Of a DNA stretch of 64,000 nucleotides, positions 42,260 through 52,949 are shown in pieces. Below the pieces are notes generated by a model. The model did no database searches and had not been told where the DNA came from. It saw nothing but the letters and a program-made list of their open reading frames with translations. The stretch lies in assembly GCA_002900995.3 (NCBI GenBank), contig CM035306.1:558001-622000 (forward strand), given 5' to 3'. Within the stretch, counting starts at the first letter, position 1. Each line of letters opens with the position of its first letter. The stretch comes from Ganoderma boninense (Eukaryota; Basidiomycota; Agaricomycetes; Polyporales; Polyporaceae). The position numbers were made by a program, and so were the translations under genes.

Positions 42260-43650
42260 ACTGCGCACGCTGCAGATGCCGACTTCATGTCTTACCTTAC
42301 GTCCCTATAATATAATCCTCGGTGAACGCATCACGAAGTATATTCATCTAATGCACTTCGTGCATACACGTCAGGGTACGAAGTCACCCTACAAGGAAGT
42401 TCGAGAGACAGCGAATATGAACCATCCCCCTACAATCCCCAGAAACCAAGAATCGGCCGTTCGGAGAGAACGCAATGCGCGTAACGTCGCCCCGATGCTC
42501 ATCAAACGTCGCCACGCACGACCCGTCCTCCGTCCTCCAGAGCTGCACCCGTCCTCCCCGCGATCCGGTGGCGATGTACTTCCCGTCATGCCGGAAACAC
42601 GAACGCAAGTTCGGATGTGGTTTCGCTCCCCCGAGCATGGCACCCGTGTGCCGCCCCCGGGCCGACCATGTCCCGCACTCCCAGATCCGCACAGACATGT
42701 CGCTGGACACGGACAGCAGGGACCTGCCATCGGAAGAGAACGACACGTCCGACACCGTCTTCGAATGTCCCCGCAGGACGGCGAGCGGCGCGCCGGTCGC
42801 GGCGTCCCAGATTCGGACGACGCACACTTTTGGATCGCAGAAGTCGTCAGGGGTGCCGTGGGCAGTCGCTATAAAACGACTCTCGCGGTTGAACGAGAGC
42901 ACCTTGGTTTTGACGTCGTTGCGGCTGGGATGCGAGCGCAGTGTAACATGCTGCCTGTGCTCCTTGGCCATGGTGAAGGGCGTCCACACGCAGCAGTCCT
43001 TCCCGCCGGATATCCACGCAAGACGGCGTGCGTCGGGCGAGAACTGCAAGGCATCAACGTCGAAATGCAGCGAGGTGGGATTCAGAGGGAGCACTTCGCG
43101 CTCGCGGTACGTCCACCCGTCCCAGATGCGCACTGTCATGTCCAGGGATGCCGACGCGATCAGCGCGCCGTCGGGGGACCAGGCACAAGCGGTGACCGTG
43201 ATCGAGTGCCCTTCAAGGTCCGCTGCCTTCCGGGCCACGTCCGAGTCCGCGTCAGCGTCGATGCCCCACACGGCGAGGGTGCGGCTGCCGCCCGCGGATG
43301 CTAGCCGTCGGCCGTCGGGAGACAACGCGAGCGCGGTGGCGGTGGCGGGCGAGACTTCGGGGTGGGCTGGCCACTCCTGCACGATGGTGTGGCTCGCCAA
43401 GTCCCAGAGGATGATGGTCCCGTCCGAAGACGAGGTTGCCACTCGTGCGCTGTCGTGCGAAATAACCATGGCCGTCACCTTGTCTTCCTGGCCGAGCGGG
43501 TCCGGGACGCCGTCTTTGGCTGTGATGTGTGTGTAATCAGCATTCTGTTGTGGCAACGGTGGACAGGGACCCCCCCCCCCCACTTACAAGGCATGAACTG
43601 GAAGATAAGCGAGCTTCGTTCGTCCAGCCTCGGGAAAGCACGACGGATGA

Positions 43651-44485
43651 CATCAGTAAAAATCTCTGTGCAACTGTAGCACACTGTAGTCTATATAGTA
43701 GTTATAGCCAGGTTGCAACCCCCCCCTTGATGTAGAGCACTGTAGCACTGGGCCATTATTTCATAGCACTCTGTAGCACACCATTGCACACTGTAATGGC
43801 TGTAGCAGGGCCAATAATTTATAGTGAAGAGATATTGAATAAAAACTTGCTTTGGGGCCTCCAACCCCAACTGATCACAGCATGTTCCACCTCCATCTAC
43901 TACAATGATTTTAATTTTTGCACAACGTGAGGTTTGAACCCACAATCTCACAACACAATGCAGCACTCATTCCAACTGCACCACATTGGCTTGTTATAAT
44001 AGGCCAAATTTACAAATATAACTACTATTTAACATCCCAGGACTTAGTAGAATATTGATGACGGTCTGAGTCCACAAGTTGTTCATTCACTTGTGAGCAT
44101 ATATATTTGCTTGCATAGATATTGTATTCTGATATTAGTAGTCTTTTGGTAATGCTTGTCTGTGGCTTAAAGTTGAATATAGTCACTGTGGAGCAGTATA
44201 CAAGCACTCAACAGAAGATAAAACATCAGTAACACTTAGACATCCGGGGGGTGGATAAATATAGTACTATGTAAACAACATTGTTATCAATGGCTACTAC
44301 AGAGAGCAACAAGGCTTTGATATATACAATGGCTAACAACAGGGTGCTACAGTGTAGATGAGGATGCTACACAGTGCTACTATGGCTACAGAAGTAGATA
44401 TATATGCTATGGTGCACACTGCAGACTACAGTGGTCTATAGCTACCCTATTAATAACTACGGGCCGGTGAACCATTTTACTGATG
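43651..44485. mobile_element. 835-bp insertion with 11-bp terminal inverted repeats
   Basis: The left end is CATCAGTAAAA and the right end TTTTACTGATG on the + strand, a perfect 11-bp inverted repeat. The sequence outside can be rejoined (GGAT-GA-CTGG) to match the intact paralog, leaving a 2-bp GA duplication. The element is AT-rich against its GC-rich surroundings and full of CTGTAGCAC/GCTACAGTG motifs. It has no coding capacity. It contains a tRNA-like module on the minus strand. A non-autonomous, MITE-like DNA element is the best description; the superfamily is unclear because a 2-bp GA duplication is not typical. Confidence 0.8.
43917..43990 (-). ncRNA. tRNA-like (SINE-type) module with A and B boxes
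   Basis: On the minus strand an A box TGGTGCAGTTGG (43972-43983) is followed by a B box GGTTCAAACC (43931-43940) at about tRNA spacing. The ends do not pair into a proper acceptor stem, so this is not a functional tRNA gene. It looks like a tRNA-derived RNA polymerase III promoter of SINE type, lying inside the 835-bp insertion. Confidence 0.6.
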
Positions 44486-45638
44486 GACTGGAGTCCAGAA
44501 GGCCGCCCTTCCTGCCCTCCGGCGGCGAAAGGGGTCACGAACTACCACATTACCGTTGGAAAAGGCGAGGAGAGCCGCCTCCAACCGTTTGCACGCATCC
44601 AACGAGGTACTCCCAGAAGCTCTGGAAAGGGGGACGCCTAGATTCGCGACTGGATCGGCTTTGAATTCTACCCGCACGTCTGCAGCGAGGGAATCTCTAT
44701 TGACCCGTTCGAGGATCTTTGCAGCGGAGAGGAGCGCCTGGGAGAAGTAGTGTTCCATACGCCAATAGTAGCCAGATAGGTAGACAACAAGCGTCAACGA
44801 CGACAGACTCGTGAGCTGCGCGATTGACTGTTCCATCCGTTCTAAGAGATACGTCAGCGTCAATTCGGTATACCGTATAAGGGCAGGCTGGGGCTCACCC
44901 GCATAGCTCTCTTTGTCGTAATGTGTTACGCCAAGGTAAAGGATGAGATGTTTCAGGTCCGAGCTGTTACAGACGAGTAAATACTCGAGCGCACGGCTGT
45001 CCACGGTTGTGGAGACCTTGGAAAACAGAATGATGATCTCGATCATCCGATTTGCATGTTGAGAGAGATTTCAAAGGAACTCACTTTCAAAGTTGAGATA
45101 GGTAATGGTGGAATCTTTGCGCCCGCGGCCGTGAGCAAGGAGCTATCCGGGTGCTCACGCTCTCCTGGCTTGAAGTCAATGTTGTAACAGGTGAGAGTGT
45201 CGATAGTTGTGAACGATGGTTCTGGTAGCACCGCAGGGCAATGCGGTGGAGCGACAGCGAAGGGCGAACGCGGCTGTACCCATCTTTTGCTCCCATCGTC
45301 CAGACGCGCAAGTTCAGAAGCCGATTCAGGAGGTGGATGGGGGCAACATCAAGCAGCCGGAGGTTCGGTTTAGAGTTGTGGTAAGGGATATGGACGAGGA
45401 GGGTGACTTCACGGACGAGGGCGACAAGCCATGGGCGGGAGTCGAGAAACACGTGGGAGGACTCCAGCTGTTCCACCGTCCGAATCACGATATTCTTGAA
45501 GAGATGGCGTCGAGAACGGGGTAGGAGCACTGCGCACGTGAGTGAGAGGCGACGTACGGTCCTGAGATTGTCGCTGGCCTGGTCGATAATCGCCTCCAGC
45601 ACTTCGACCGGCAGCCGCATGGAGGGCACGGTGAGCAC

Positions 45639-46515
45639 TGGGGTGAATGGGGGCTGGTGGGGGATCCTTTCGATGGGTGGGGCCGGAAGGTGAACTTACT
45701 GCGAGCCAGCATGTGTGCGTGACGTTCTGGCTGTGCATGACAATGACAGGTGTAAACGGCTCTCCTAACGCCCAAGCGACCGTTGTGCAGGGCTCCAGAG
45801 GGTTCCTCGAAAGAAAGGCGCCCAAAGGATCAGGTGATTATGCACATTTCTTAATTGAAGGATCACATTGCAAGATGCTTGTACCGAAAATGTAATTCGC
45901 CTAGCCACAGGTACCGTAGACGTGGCCGCCTACTTAAGCATGCAGGTAGACATCGAAAAACGAGGACAGGCAGAGATACAGAAGACGACCGAGAACAGGA
46001 AGAGATACAGACGACGACGATGACGACGACGAGCAATGTTTTCAGCATTACCAGGTAGTGTCCATCATCCGTGGCGCAAGTGGGCATATCCTTCCTATCC
46101 ATCAGGATCTCCAGAAGAGCGTGCCAGCTCGCACGGCTGGTGAGGGGCTGAGGAGCGACATGCTGCGGGTGCCGTGAGGCGCAGAGGAGCCAAGTATTTT
46201 GAGTGTGAGCATATGGCAAAGGCGCGTCGTCCTATGGGTGCGAAATCACACAGATGTGTCTATAGTACGAAAAGCTTGAGGAGGACTCCGTCGTCTTCCT
46301 CTGCGCGCTGTGCGCACTCGAAGGCCGGGACAAACGCGTCGTATATGTCGCCTGACGACGACTTAATGGATGCCGTATAAGCCATTGGGCTGGTGGAGAG
46401 AATTGGAGGATACTAGATGTAGCCAAGATGCGAGAGAAGACTGAAGACGAGATATGAGACTGGTAGATGATGAGGACTTAGCTTCAGAGATTCTCCTTAT
46501 ATACACCAGCAGGAG
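45639..46515. other. Region without a supported gene
   Basis: Upstream of the disrupted WD40 fusion copy. The first about 150 bp resemble the upstream region of the intact copy (about 55430-55550). No other feature recognised. Confidence 0.35.
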
Positions 46516-46840
46516 TCAGGGGACTTTCTGCCACTCGCGAGCCTGCAGTGATGAGCATGGTGCCTCGAGGTGAGGGCAAACTTCCTGAGTGGACGACTCG
46601 AGGCCGCAAACGGTCACGTAGACAAGATTGTTCCGTCTCCGACAAGTGATTATGTCATGTTGAGAGAGGTGTATGCAGCCAGAGGTCCTTGGGAGAGACA
46701 TCCTAGAGGAAAGCGAGCTAACTGAGGTGGAGGACAAAGTCGACAACGAGGAGGACGGCAAGCAGCAGTAACGAAGAGGCGCCGAGGACCATCCATTGTT
46801 TGGTTGCATAGGTGTACAAATAATGGCAGTCACGCCGCAA
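46516..46840 (-). pseudogene. Remnant with one membrane segment, related to 50290-50510
   Basis: On the minus strand a stretch reads LYTYATKQWMVLGASSLLLL followed by more hydrophobic residues and then stops. A similar KQWVGV/LLTLIV arrangement is at 50290-50510. The pattern recalls fungal multi-pass membrane proteins, but only one segment survives. Confidence 0.35.
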
Positions 46841-47386
46841 AATCACGACTCGGATATACTTCAACTTAGATACGATTCAGTGGCGTGTAATAAGTACGTC
46901 GTCTTTGTGTTCCGTCATGCTCTGTAAGTGTTCTACTTGTATGGCATAAGTATGATAGGCAGGGACTCACTGATAGAGCATTCTGTCGCAGAACCGTGAG
47001 GGTGCCGTTCGACTACGAGTCCGCGGTCGTGATCACTGATGCCCTCTCAACGGCGCTGCTGTCGCATCTCTTCTGCCGATCTTACACGCACGAATGACGA
47101 GCTCAGAGCTCAGCATCCTGAACATGCGTGCATGAAGTATATCCAAATTTGGCGACCATCACGCACACAGCCTTGCCAATACGAAACGATGCGGACAGCC
47201 TCCCTCTCAGGCTCAGGAACCCACCCAGGCTGCGCCATGCGAGGCTCGACCCGAGGACTCTGAGGTTCCCCTCCTCCCAACTACCGTCCAATACCTACGT
47301 CCTCGACCCCTTCGACCAGAATACAGCCCCCGCCCAACAATAATCGCGAGCACCTTGTCTCGGTCTTGTTTCTGACGGCCCCCTGC

Positions 47387-47422
<36 letters not shown>

Positions 47423-49011
47423 TGTGTATATTCGACCGGCCGCAGGCGCCAATCAGGGGTACCACTTAAAAAACCAGTCCACGTTGAGCGGCTGAATAGC
47501 CACTCACACGCTTTCCAGAAATCCTGCAGCTTCCCCGGCCGAAACCAGTACACTAAGACAAGATGATAAAGATGAGGTTTACAAAGTAGAAATCCAAGTT
47601 ATTGGGCGTAGACGTCACCGCCTGGGGCTGAGGGCCGCAATATATATTTCCATGGCCAGCAGGCGCTCGACAGCACGAGAGGCCCGACTTCGGTCCAGAG
47701 GGAGCGGGAGTCTGTCCAAGTATGAGCGCCGAGTCGCGATGAGGCGAAGGTCCAAGCTGGGATGAAGAGTGTGGAAAAGGGCCAGCATTCTTGCCAGCAG
47801 ACCGCCGCGAGACATATACATGGCACGAACAGTCTCAAGCGCCGGGATCGACAGTGTGTTAAGTTACTTGGAAGCAGGCAATGTCGTTGCCCTCGTGTTG
47901 CCCACAAATAGCCATTTATCGAAGACCTCTCAACATGCGACAAAGGAGAAGTAGCCTTCAGGCGCTGCAGTTCTCACTGCTGAAGATGCGTTGAGCGGTG
48001 GCTGGCGATACAGAGAGAGGACGGGGACAGAGGTTGCGCAGCCAGACCACAGCGGCGTGCAGACCCGCGTCATCCAAACATCATGGAAGCCATCCATCCC
48101 CACAATGCACCTCTATGGCCGCCAAAACGTATGTTTTCAGTAATAGAAGACTCGGGTACTCGATATGGGTGGTTGGAAGAGGTTTTTTCAGGTGAAGATT
48201 GCCCATCGCGCAGAAGACGAGCTACGGCATGCGTCTTCGTGGGCCTCTCCTGTCGACGTCCGACCAGAACTGTAACTATGTTCCCAGTGGATGGGGATGA
48301 GCACACTGAGGCAGCTTAGCCCTTCAGCGTGCCGAGCGACTTGAAATCCCATCCTCGCTGAGGCAAACAGAGCTCTGCAGGCAGTTCTAGACCACCAACG
48401 AACGGGCCCACTGGGGCGTTTTTGCGCTCTCCAGTGCGACGACATGGACCTCTACTACTTCTCCTGCGGCGAACTGCGCTCTGCAGGGAGTGACGGGGAC
48501 GGGGACTGACCCCGAGTGGACGAGGGCCCAGTTTGTTTCTGAACATAGGGGTGGAGGGAGAGAAGCGGGCGCTTCCTCGCCATGATGCGCCAACTTGAAC
48601 TTGACGTACCGGTACCGAGGCGCACTGACTCCTCCAACAATGACTCGTGGACCGCAGATCGCGCAGACTGGTCGCAGTCTGGGCGCTGGATACGTACGAC
48701 ATGCACGCCGAGCACTTACGTCGAGCAGCGGCCGTCGACTGGGAGCTCGTGCCTGCTCGTGCCCGCGATGTATTTCCCGGCCTCCTCGGGGAATCAAAGT
48801 CGATTTCCAAATTCATTCGCGCTGCAGCCTCGTACTTGGTAAGCTCCCGTCAGCGTCCTCGCGTAAGAGCGATATATGTGCTGAACGCACGTCAGGTGCA
48901 GGAGACTTCTGCAGCAGTATTTATACCGGGTACTGGAATCGCTGTGCTGCACCACACAACTCCTGCAACTCTACCCACCCACCCCACAGCCATCTAACGC
49001 TAACGCGCACA
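46841..49011. other. Region without a supported gene
   Basis: Many overlapping short frames, none with a family signature. A minus-strand stretch at about 48319-48800 has locally coding-like GC-rich codon use but cannot be assembled. The right end holds the promoter of the hydrolase gene, with a TATTTATA at about 48919. Confidence 0.3.
47391..47428 (+). repeat. (AG)15 microsatellite followed by (TG)n
   Basis: Fifteen uninterrupted AG units, then about four TG units. Confidence 0.95.
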
Positions 49012-50176
49012 ATGGACGTTGTCGACGCGTTGCAAGGACGGGACATCCCAGCCATTCTCGGGCCCTGTAAGTTCACTCCAGCCTCCCATTCGGCGCGCGC
49101 TGCGAGTTACGATGATTGACGAAATGAGATTGCTAGCCTGGACCGCCCTCAGCAAAGTCCTGGAAACTCGGCGATCAGAGATCCAGAACCACCCCCAGCA
49201 GACATTCCAATACGGAAGCACTGACCGACACAAGGTACGCTCCAAACTTCCGACTAGTCCTCGTCCATGTCATACGAACACTCCCTGACACTGACACTCA
49301 TCGACGACCGCTCTGCAGCTCGACGTATACTACCCCGACCCCGCAGCGGTGTCCCCAGACAAGCCCGTCCCTGTCCTCTTCTTCATCTACGGCGGCGGGT
49401 TCGTGAACGGCGACCGCAAGATGGCGCCGCCCTTCGACCTCGCATACACCAACGTTGGCGTCTTCTTCGCCAAACGCGGGTAAGTTACGTCTCCCCCTTC
49501 CCTCTTCGCGATCTCACCCCTCCCTCCCTCCCGCAGGATCCTGACCGTGATCCCAGACTACCGCCTCTTCCCGCACGCGACCTACCCGGGGCCCGTCGAG
49601 GACGTGCGCGACGCGCTCGCGTGGGTCCTCTCCAACGCCCCCGCCATCGCCTCCTCCCCGTCGAGCACGCTGCCCGCCTCCACCGCGCTCTCCAGCCTCT
49701 TCGTCCTCTCCCAGTCCGCAGGCACGACGCACGCCATGTCGCTCTTCCTCTCGCCCGCACTCCTCCCGCTCGACGCGCCCGTGCGCGCCGCGACGCGCGG
49801 GCTCGTCCCGAGTGGGGGCGCGTACGCCATCGACTTCTCCAAGCCCGTGCCGATGCCCCCCGGGGTGCTCGAGGGGTACTACGGCGGCGTGGACGCCGCG
49901 CGCGCGCACCTCCCGCTGCAGCTCCTCGCGGACGCCCCAGAGGAGCTCGTAAAGGGCCTGCCGGACGTGTTCGTGCTGAGGAGCGCGAAGGAGCCCGCGT
50001 TCATCGAGGAGGGCAACGATGCGTTCGTCGGGGCGCTCGAGGGGCGGCTCGGGCGGAAGGTGCCGTACGAGGTGATGGAGCGGCATAACCATGTTAGCCC
50101 GCATTTGGCGCTGTTGACGGGGGACGGGGAGGCGTGGGCCGAGGATGTCGTTGCTTGGATCAAGGCGAGGGTCTGA
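49012..50176 (+). CDS. Alpha/beta hydrolase (HSL/BD-FAE-like esterase)
   Basis: Four exons (49012-49066, 49137-49234, 49319-49479, 49537-50176) join in frame to 317 aa. An alpha/beta-hydrolase fold is shown by the oxyanion-hole segment FFIYGGGFVNGD (Y75-F79, in place of HGGGF), the PDYRLFPHATYPG strand-helix turn typical of hormone-sensitive-lipase-like enzymes, the nucleophile elbow LSQSAG with Ser165, and a C-terminal HNHVSPH carrying the likely catalytic His. No signal peptide, so probably cytosolic. Likely hydrolyses small carboxyl esters or acylated compounds. The elbow has Ser instead of the usual first Gly of GXSXG. Confidence 0.85.
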
Positions 50177-50289
50177 AGAGCTATGTATGAGTAAGATGGA
50201 ATGTATTTCGGTTTCGAATCCCGAGATTGGAACGAGTACCTGCTGCTATTCGCAGGCCTGCCGCGATTTGCGTGGTGAAGTGCCATTAC

Positions 50290-50510
50290 GTGACTAACGG
50301 ACAACTTTTTGGTACCTCGAGTGATCGTACACAAGAAGTTCCCTTTAGTAACCAGTGTAATGACGCGAGTGCGTAGCAGCCGTGCGCAATCGAGATATGA
50401 CAGAGATCCTAGCACAGACTGAGCAGATGGAGCCTCACGATGAGGGTGAGGAGGAAGGTGACTTGGGTCGGAGACGCCGACCCATTGTTTGGCCGTCTCG
50501 GTGTACAAAC
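50290..50510 (-). pseudogene. Remnant related to 46516-46840 and 56113-56300
   Basis: The DNA around AAGAAGTTCCCTTTAG resembles 56140-56170 (GAAAGTTCCCTCTTG). In one minus frame the translation (TFLLTLIV...HGCYALA...GTSCVRSLE) aligns with that region (PFLVVSILV...HGYSALA...GTFYAHDRL) but has an internal stop. A dispersed duplicate of an unidentified membrane-protein gene. Confidence 0.35.
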
Positions 50511-50679
50511 AAAGCTCCGGGCGCTAGCCAGCTCATCGCCTCCGGGTCTCGACTGCGGTGACCTTCACTCACCCCGAAAACATACATACCGAAGATTCTG
50601 CAGTAAGTGCTCAAAGTAGCGAATCTTTAGCTTTTTGACAAAGTAAACGAAACCAACCATTTTGCACTTTTCCATTCAG

Positions 50680-52020
50680 GATAGTACTACGCGGCGCGCA
50701 ATCGTCGCCTTCCTCCCGAAATCCTCTCCAGGACGTTCGTGCAGGCATGGGAGAGCCGAGGACCCCAGTCTCACACCCGTCTGACATCTTGAAACTTCCT
50801 CCTCCTGGGTTGTCGCTACATATGGAGACCATCTGAGTCCACGTACCGGTCAGTTGTCCATAACTGCACGCATATTGAACTACATCTATGCAGGTATCTG
50901 ATTCGGTCACAGGTTGGACAGTACCAAGACTACTCTCCACCGACGAGTTGCTTCGCCTCACTCGGCTCACCCAACCACTCGGCTCTTCCGCCCTTCTTGG
51001 CCGGATACGCTCCAAACACATGCCCTCCAGTCATATGTCGAGGAGTCTCTTCATCCCTCATGGCCTCTCTCGAAATTCTTCTGCGATCCTTGGACGGATA
51101 CCCAAATCCGAAGGTACTGGACATATAGGACAACGCCCTCCTGAACAACGCCCTCCTGTACGTCCCAGATTCCCGGTCTCTCTCCTGTGCCCTCCCAGCG
51201 CTCTAATTCCTGCAAATAACGTCCCTACGGCCCGTTCTCTCTGCGCCGCCATCCTTTCTTGCTATCCTTCTTGACTAGTCTCGACATCGAGAGTATGTGT
51301 GCCCCCGTGATACGCACCTGTTGCCTCTTCGCACTCGGTGCCACATAGGATGCAGCGGTTGCGCTTGTCGACCCCAGTGGCCCAATGTCTACCGTCTGCG
51401 AGCACGCGGGCGGCCGGTTTAAGTGCGTCCGCATCACCGCGAGCCTCAACGACATCAGTCGGACGCTTCACCTCCTTCAGCGCGCCGACGCGCCTGTGTC
51501 GCCCCTCCTCGCCCAGCACCGGCACCTCGCGCAATGCATGCCCGTGCCGCTCGGCTTCCCTGAGTGCCCGCATGTCATCCACCTTCCTCTTCACCGCTGC
51601 CGCGTGGTCTATGCCAATACCCCTCGTCGTTCTCTCCACGGCCAGACGGCTCGCCCTTTGCAAGCATCTCCCTCATCCGCCGTCGCCCGGCGCCGCAATC
51701 TCCTCCCTAGTCACCATCCCGTGCCTTGCGGCCTCCGTGCCGTTCTCCACATCCACGCGTGGCCGCGTATACCTCTCCACGAAGATGCCTTCGGTGCAGA
51801 TCATCAGAAAACCCTTATGGATAGCTCGCTGCTCGCCCACCCGTGTCTGCCGCAACTCGTCTCAGCGCTCGTGCCGCGGAACACGCCCACTCCGAGCTCG
51901 CAACCCCTGGACCAGGCGCGTATGCTCTTATTATGCCAAGCCCTGAAGGTGCTGTGGAGGACCATTTTTCTCCCCGTATGGCCGTGCGATCCGGGCCAGG
52001 ACGCGGAATACTAGGAGGAA
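50680..52020 (+). pseudogene. Decayed F-box protein gene, paralog of 62416-64000
   Basis: Several blocks match the F-box gene at the right end of the window in order: the F-box DNA (CTTCCTCCCGAAATCCTCTCCAGGA, about 50713-50737), a DELLRLTRLT segment (about 50940), a GWIPKSE/VLDI-like segment (about 51100), and a long block TLHLLQRADAPVSPLLAQH (about 51465-51525). They lie in different frames, with stops and a deletion between the F-box and the next block. No intact frame spans them. Confidence 0.7.
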
Positions 52021-52949
52021 TGTGGGCGGGGAGGGATGGACTATTCGGCGATGGAGGGTCGACCACTGTCGGCACGACGCACCGCGGCCTCCCGTGTCGG
52101 ATGGGGGTGGCGAGGCTGAACATTCATACTGTGCGTTGTAGCTCTTGCGCTCCCGAGTGCAGATCCGGGGGCTGACTGACTCGGATCTATGTTTTTTAGG
52201 CGGACAGGACAATGCATGTACGGTCGATACTGTGAGGTGGCTGCTGGCCAAGCTCCAGGTGAGATCGTGGCCAAGCCACTGAACGTCATATGATCGCCGA
52301 TGCACCATACTTTTTAATTTGTATGCTGGGGAAGTTTGGGACGAGGACGTGCTGCTGTAGATTTGTGAACCCGGGTATCGATGAACAGATATATCTCTGC
52401 AGTGCAGTTCAAACTGGGCTTCCACGACTTCACGAGCGTCGAGTTCCATGAAGCTCTGATCAACTGCAGGATAGAGTTGAGTCTGCAGGATAACGTACAC
52501 CTCGGATACCCGCATCGTTGCCCCGTACAATGGCTGTTAGCCTGTTTGCCTTCCCGACTCGAGCTCTTCTGATACGACAGCTGAATCCTCAAATTCCTTT
52601 GTCCCCGCGGCGGCGCTCTCTGGTACATAGCTTGGTCAAACACAATACTGCTGCTCTCGGCGATGAGCTCATCGAGTGTTCGAGACATGTGTTCTTCATG
52701 TGCACGTAAGCATAGCATTATGATACGGTACGACTTCACAGCGATGGTATTTACTGGGATGGGAATGTCAGCAAATTTGAACTACAACGAGCGACGTAAC
52801 GAGGAGGATCATCAGCGTATGTATAACACGTAGGGAGCGGCGCAACAGGTGAATCACGATACATCTACGTACATTGCGAACTGACAAAAATACTACAGGC
52901 AGAAAATCAACAGTTGTAAGTGGTACATACACAAGGGAGCGATACAAAA
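52021..52949. other. Region without a supported gene
   Basis: Lies past the F-box pseudogene and before the 3' end of the WD40 fusion gene. Only short unconserved frames seen. Confidence 0.35.

Larger units (their letters stand above)
42384..45638 (-). pseudogene. F-box-like/WD40 fusion gene, copy 1 (disrupted)
   Basis: Homologous along its length to the intact gene at 52950-55427. The N-terminal part (VPSMRLPVEVLEAI, then SLTCAVLLPRSRRHLF) reads from 45638/45620 to about 45240; the intact copy's ATG is GTG here, so the start may be at 45620. After ALRCYQ about 25 codons present in the intact copy are missing and the frame shifts. The next parts read on to 44486, where an 835-bp insertion (43651-44485) cuts the codons for FWTPV/IRRAFPRLDE. 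The WD40 exon (42384-43519) is still open and has about seven blades (GHSKTVSDVSF, SSDMSVRIWE, RHDGKYIATGS). It may survive as a separate WD40 protein, but the fusion is broken. Confidence 0.78.

Noticed and set aside
41892..43304. A 506-residue + strand protein continuing hydrophobin B
   Set aside because: It reads through both hydrophobin introns and then antisense over the WD40 exon. The canonical three-exon hydrophobin model explains exon 1.
42475..43536. Long + strand frame opposite the WD40 exon
   Set aside because: An antisense shadow of a clear WD40 coding exon; no family features.
43917..43990. Functional tRNA gene
   Set aside because: A and B boxes are good, but the acceptor stem does not pair, and the module sits inside an inserted repeat. 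Kept as a tRNA-derived module instead.
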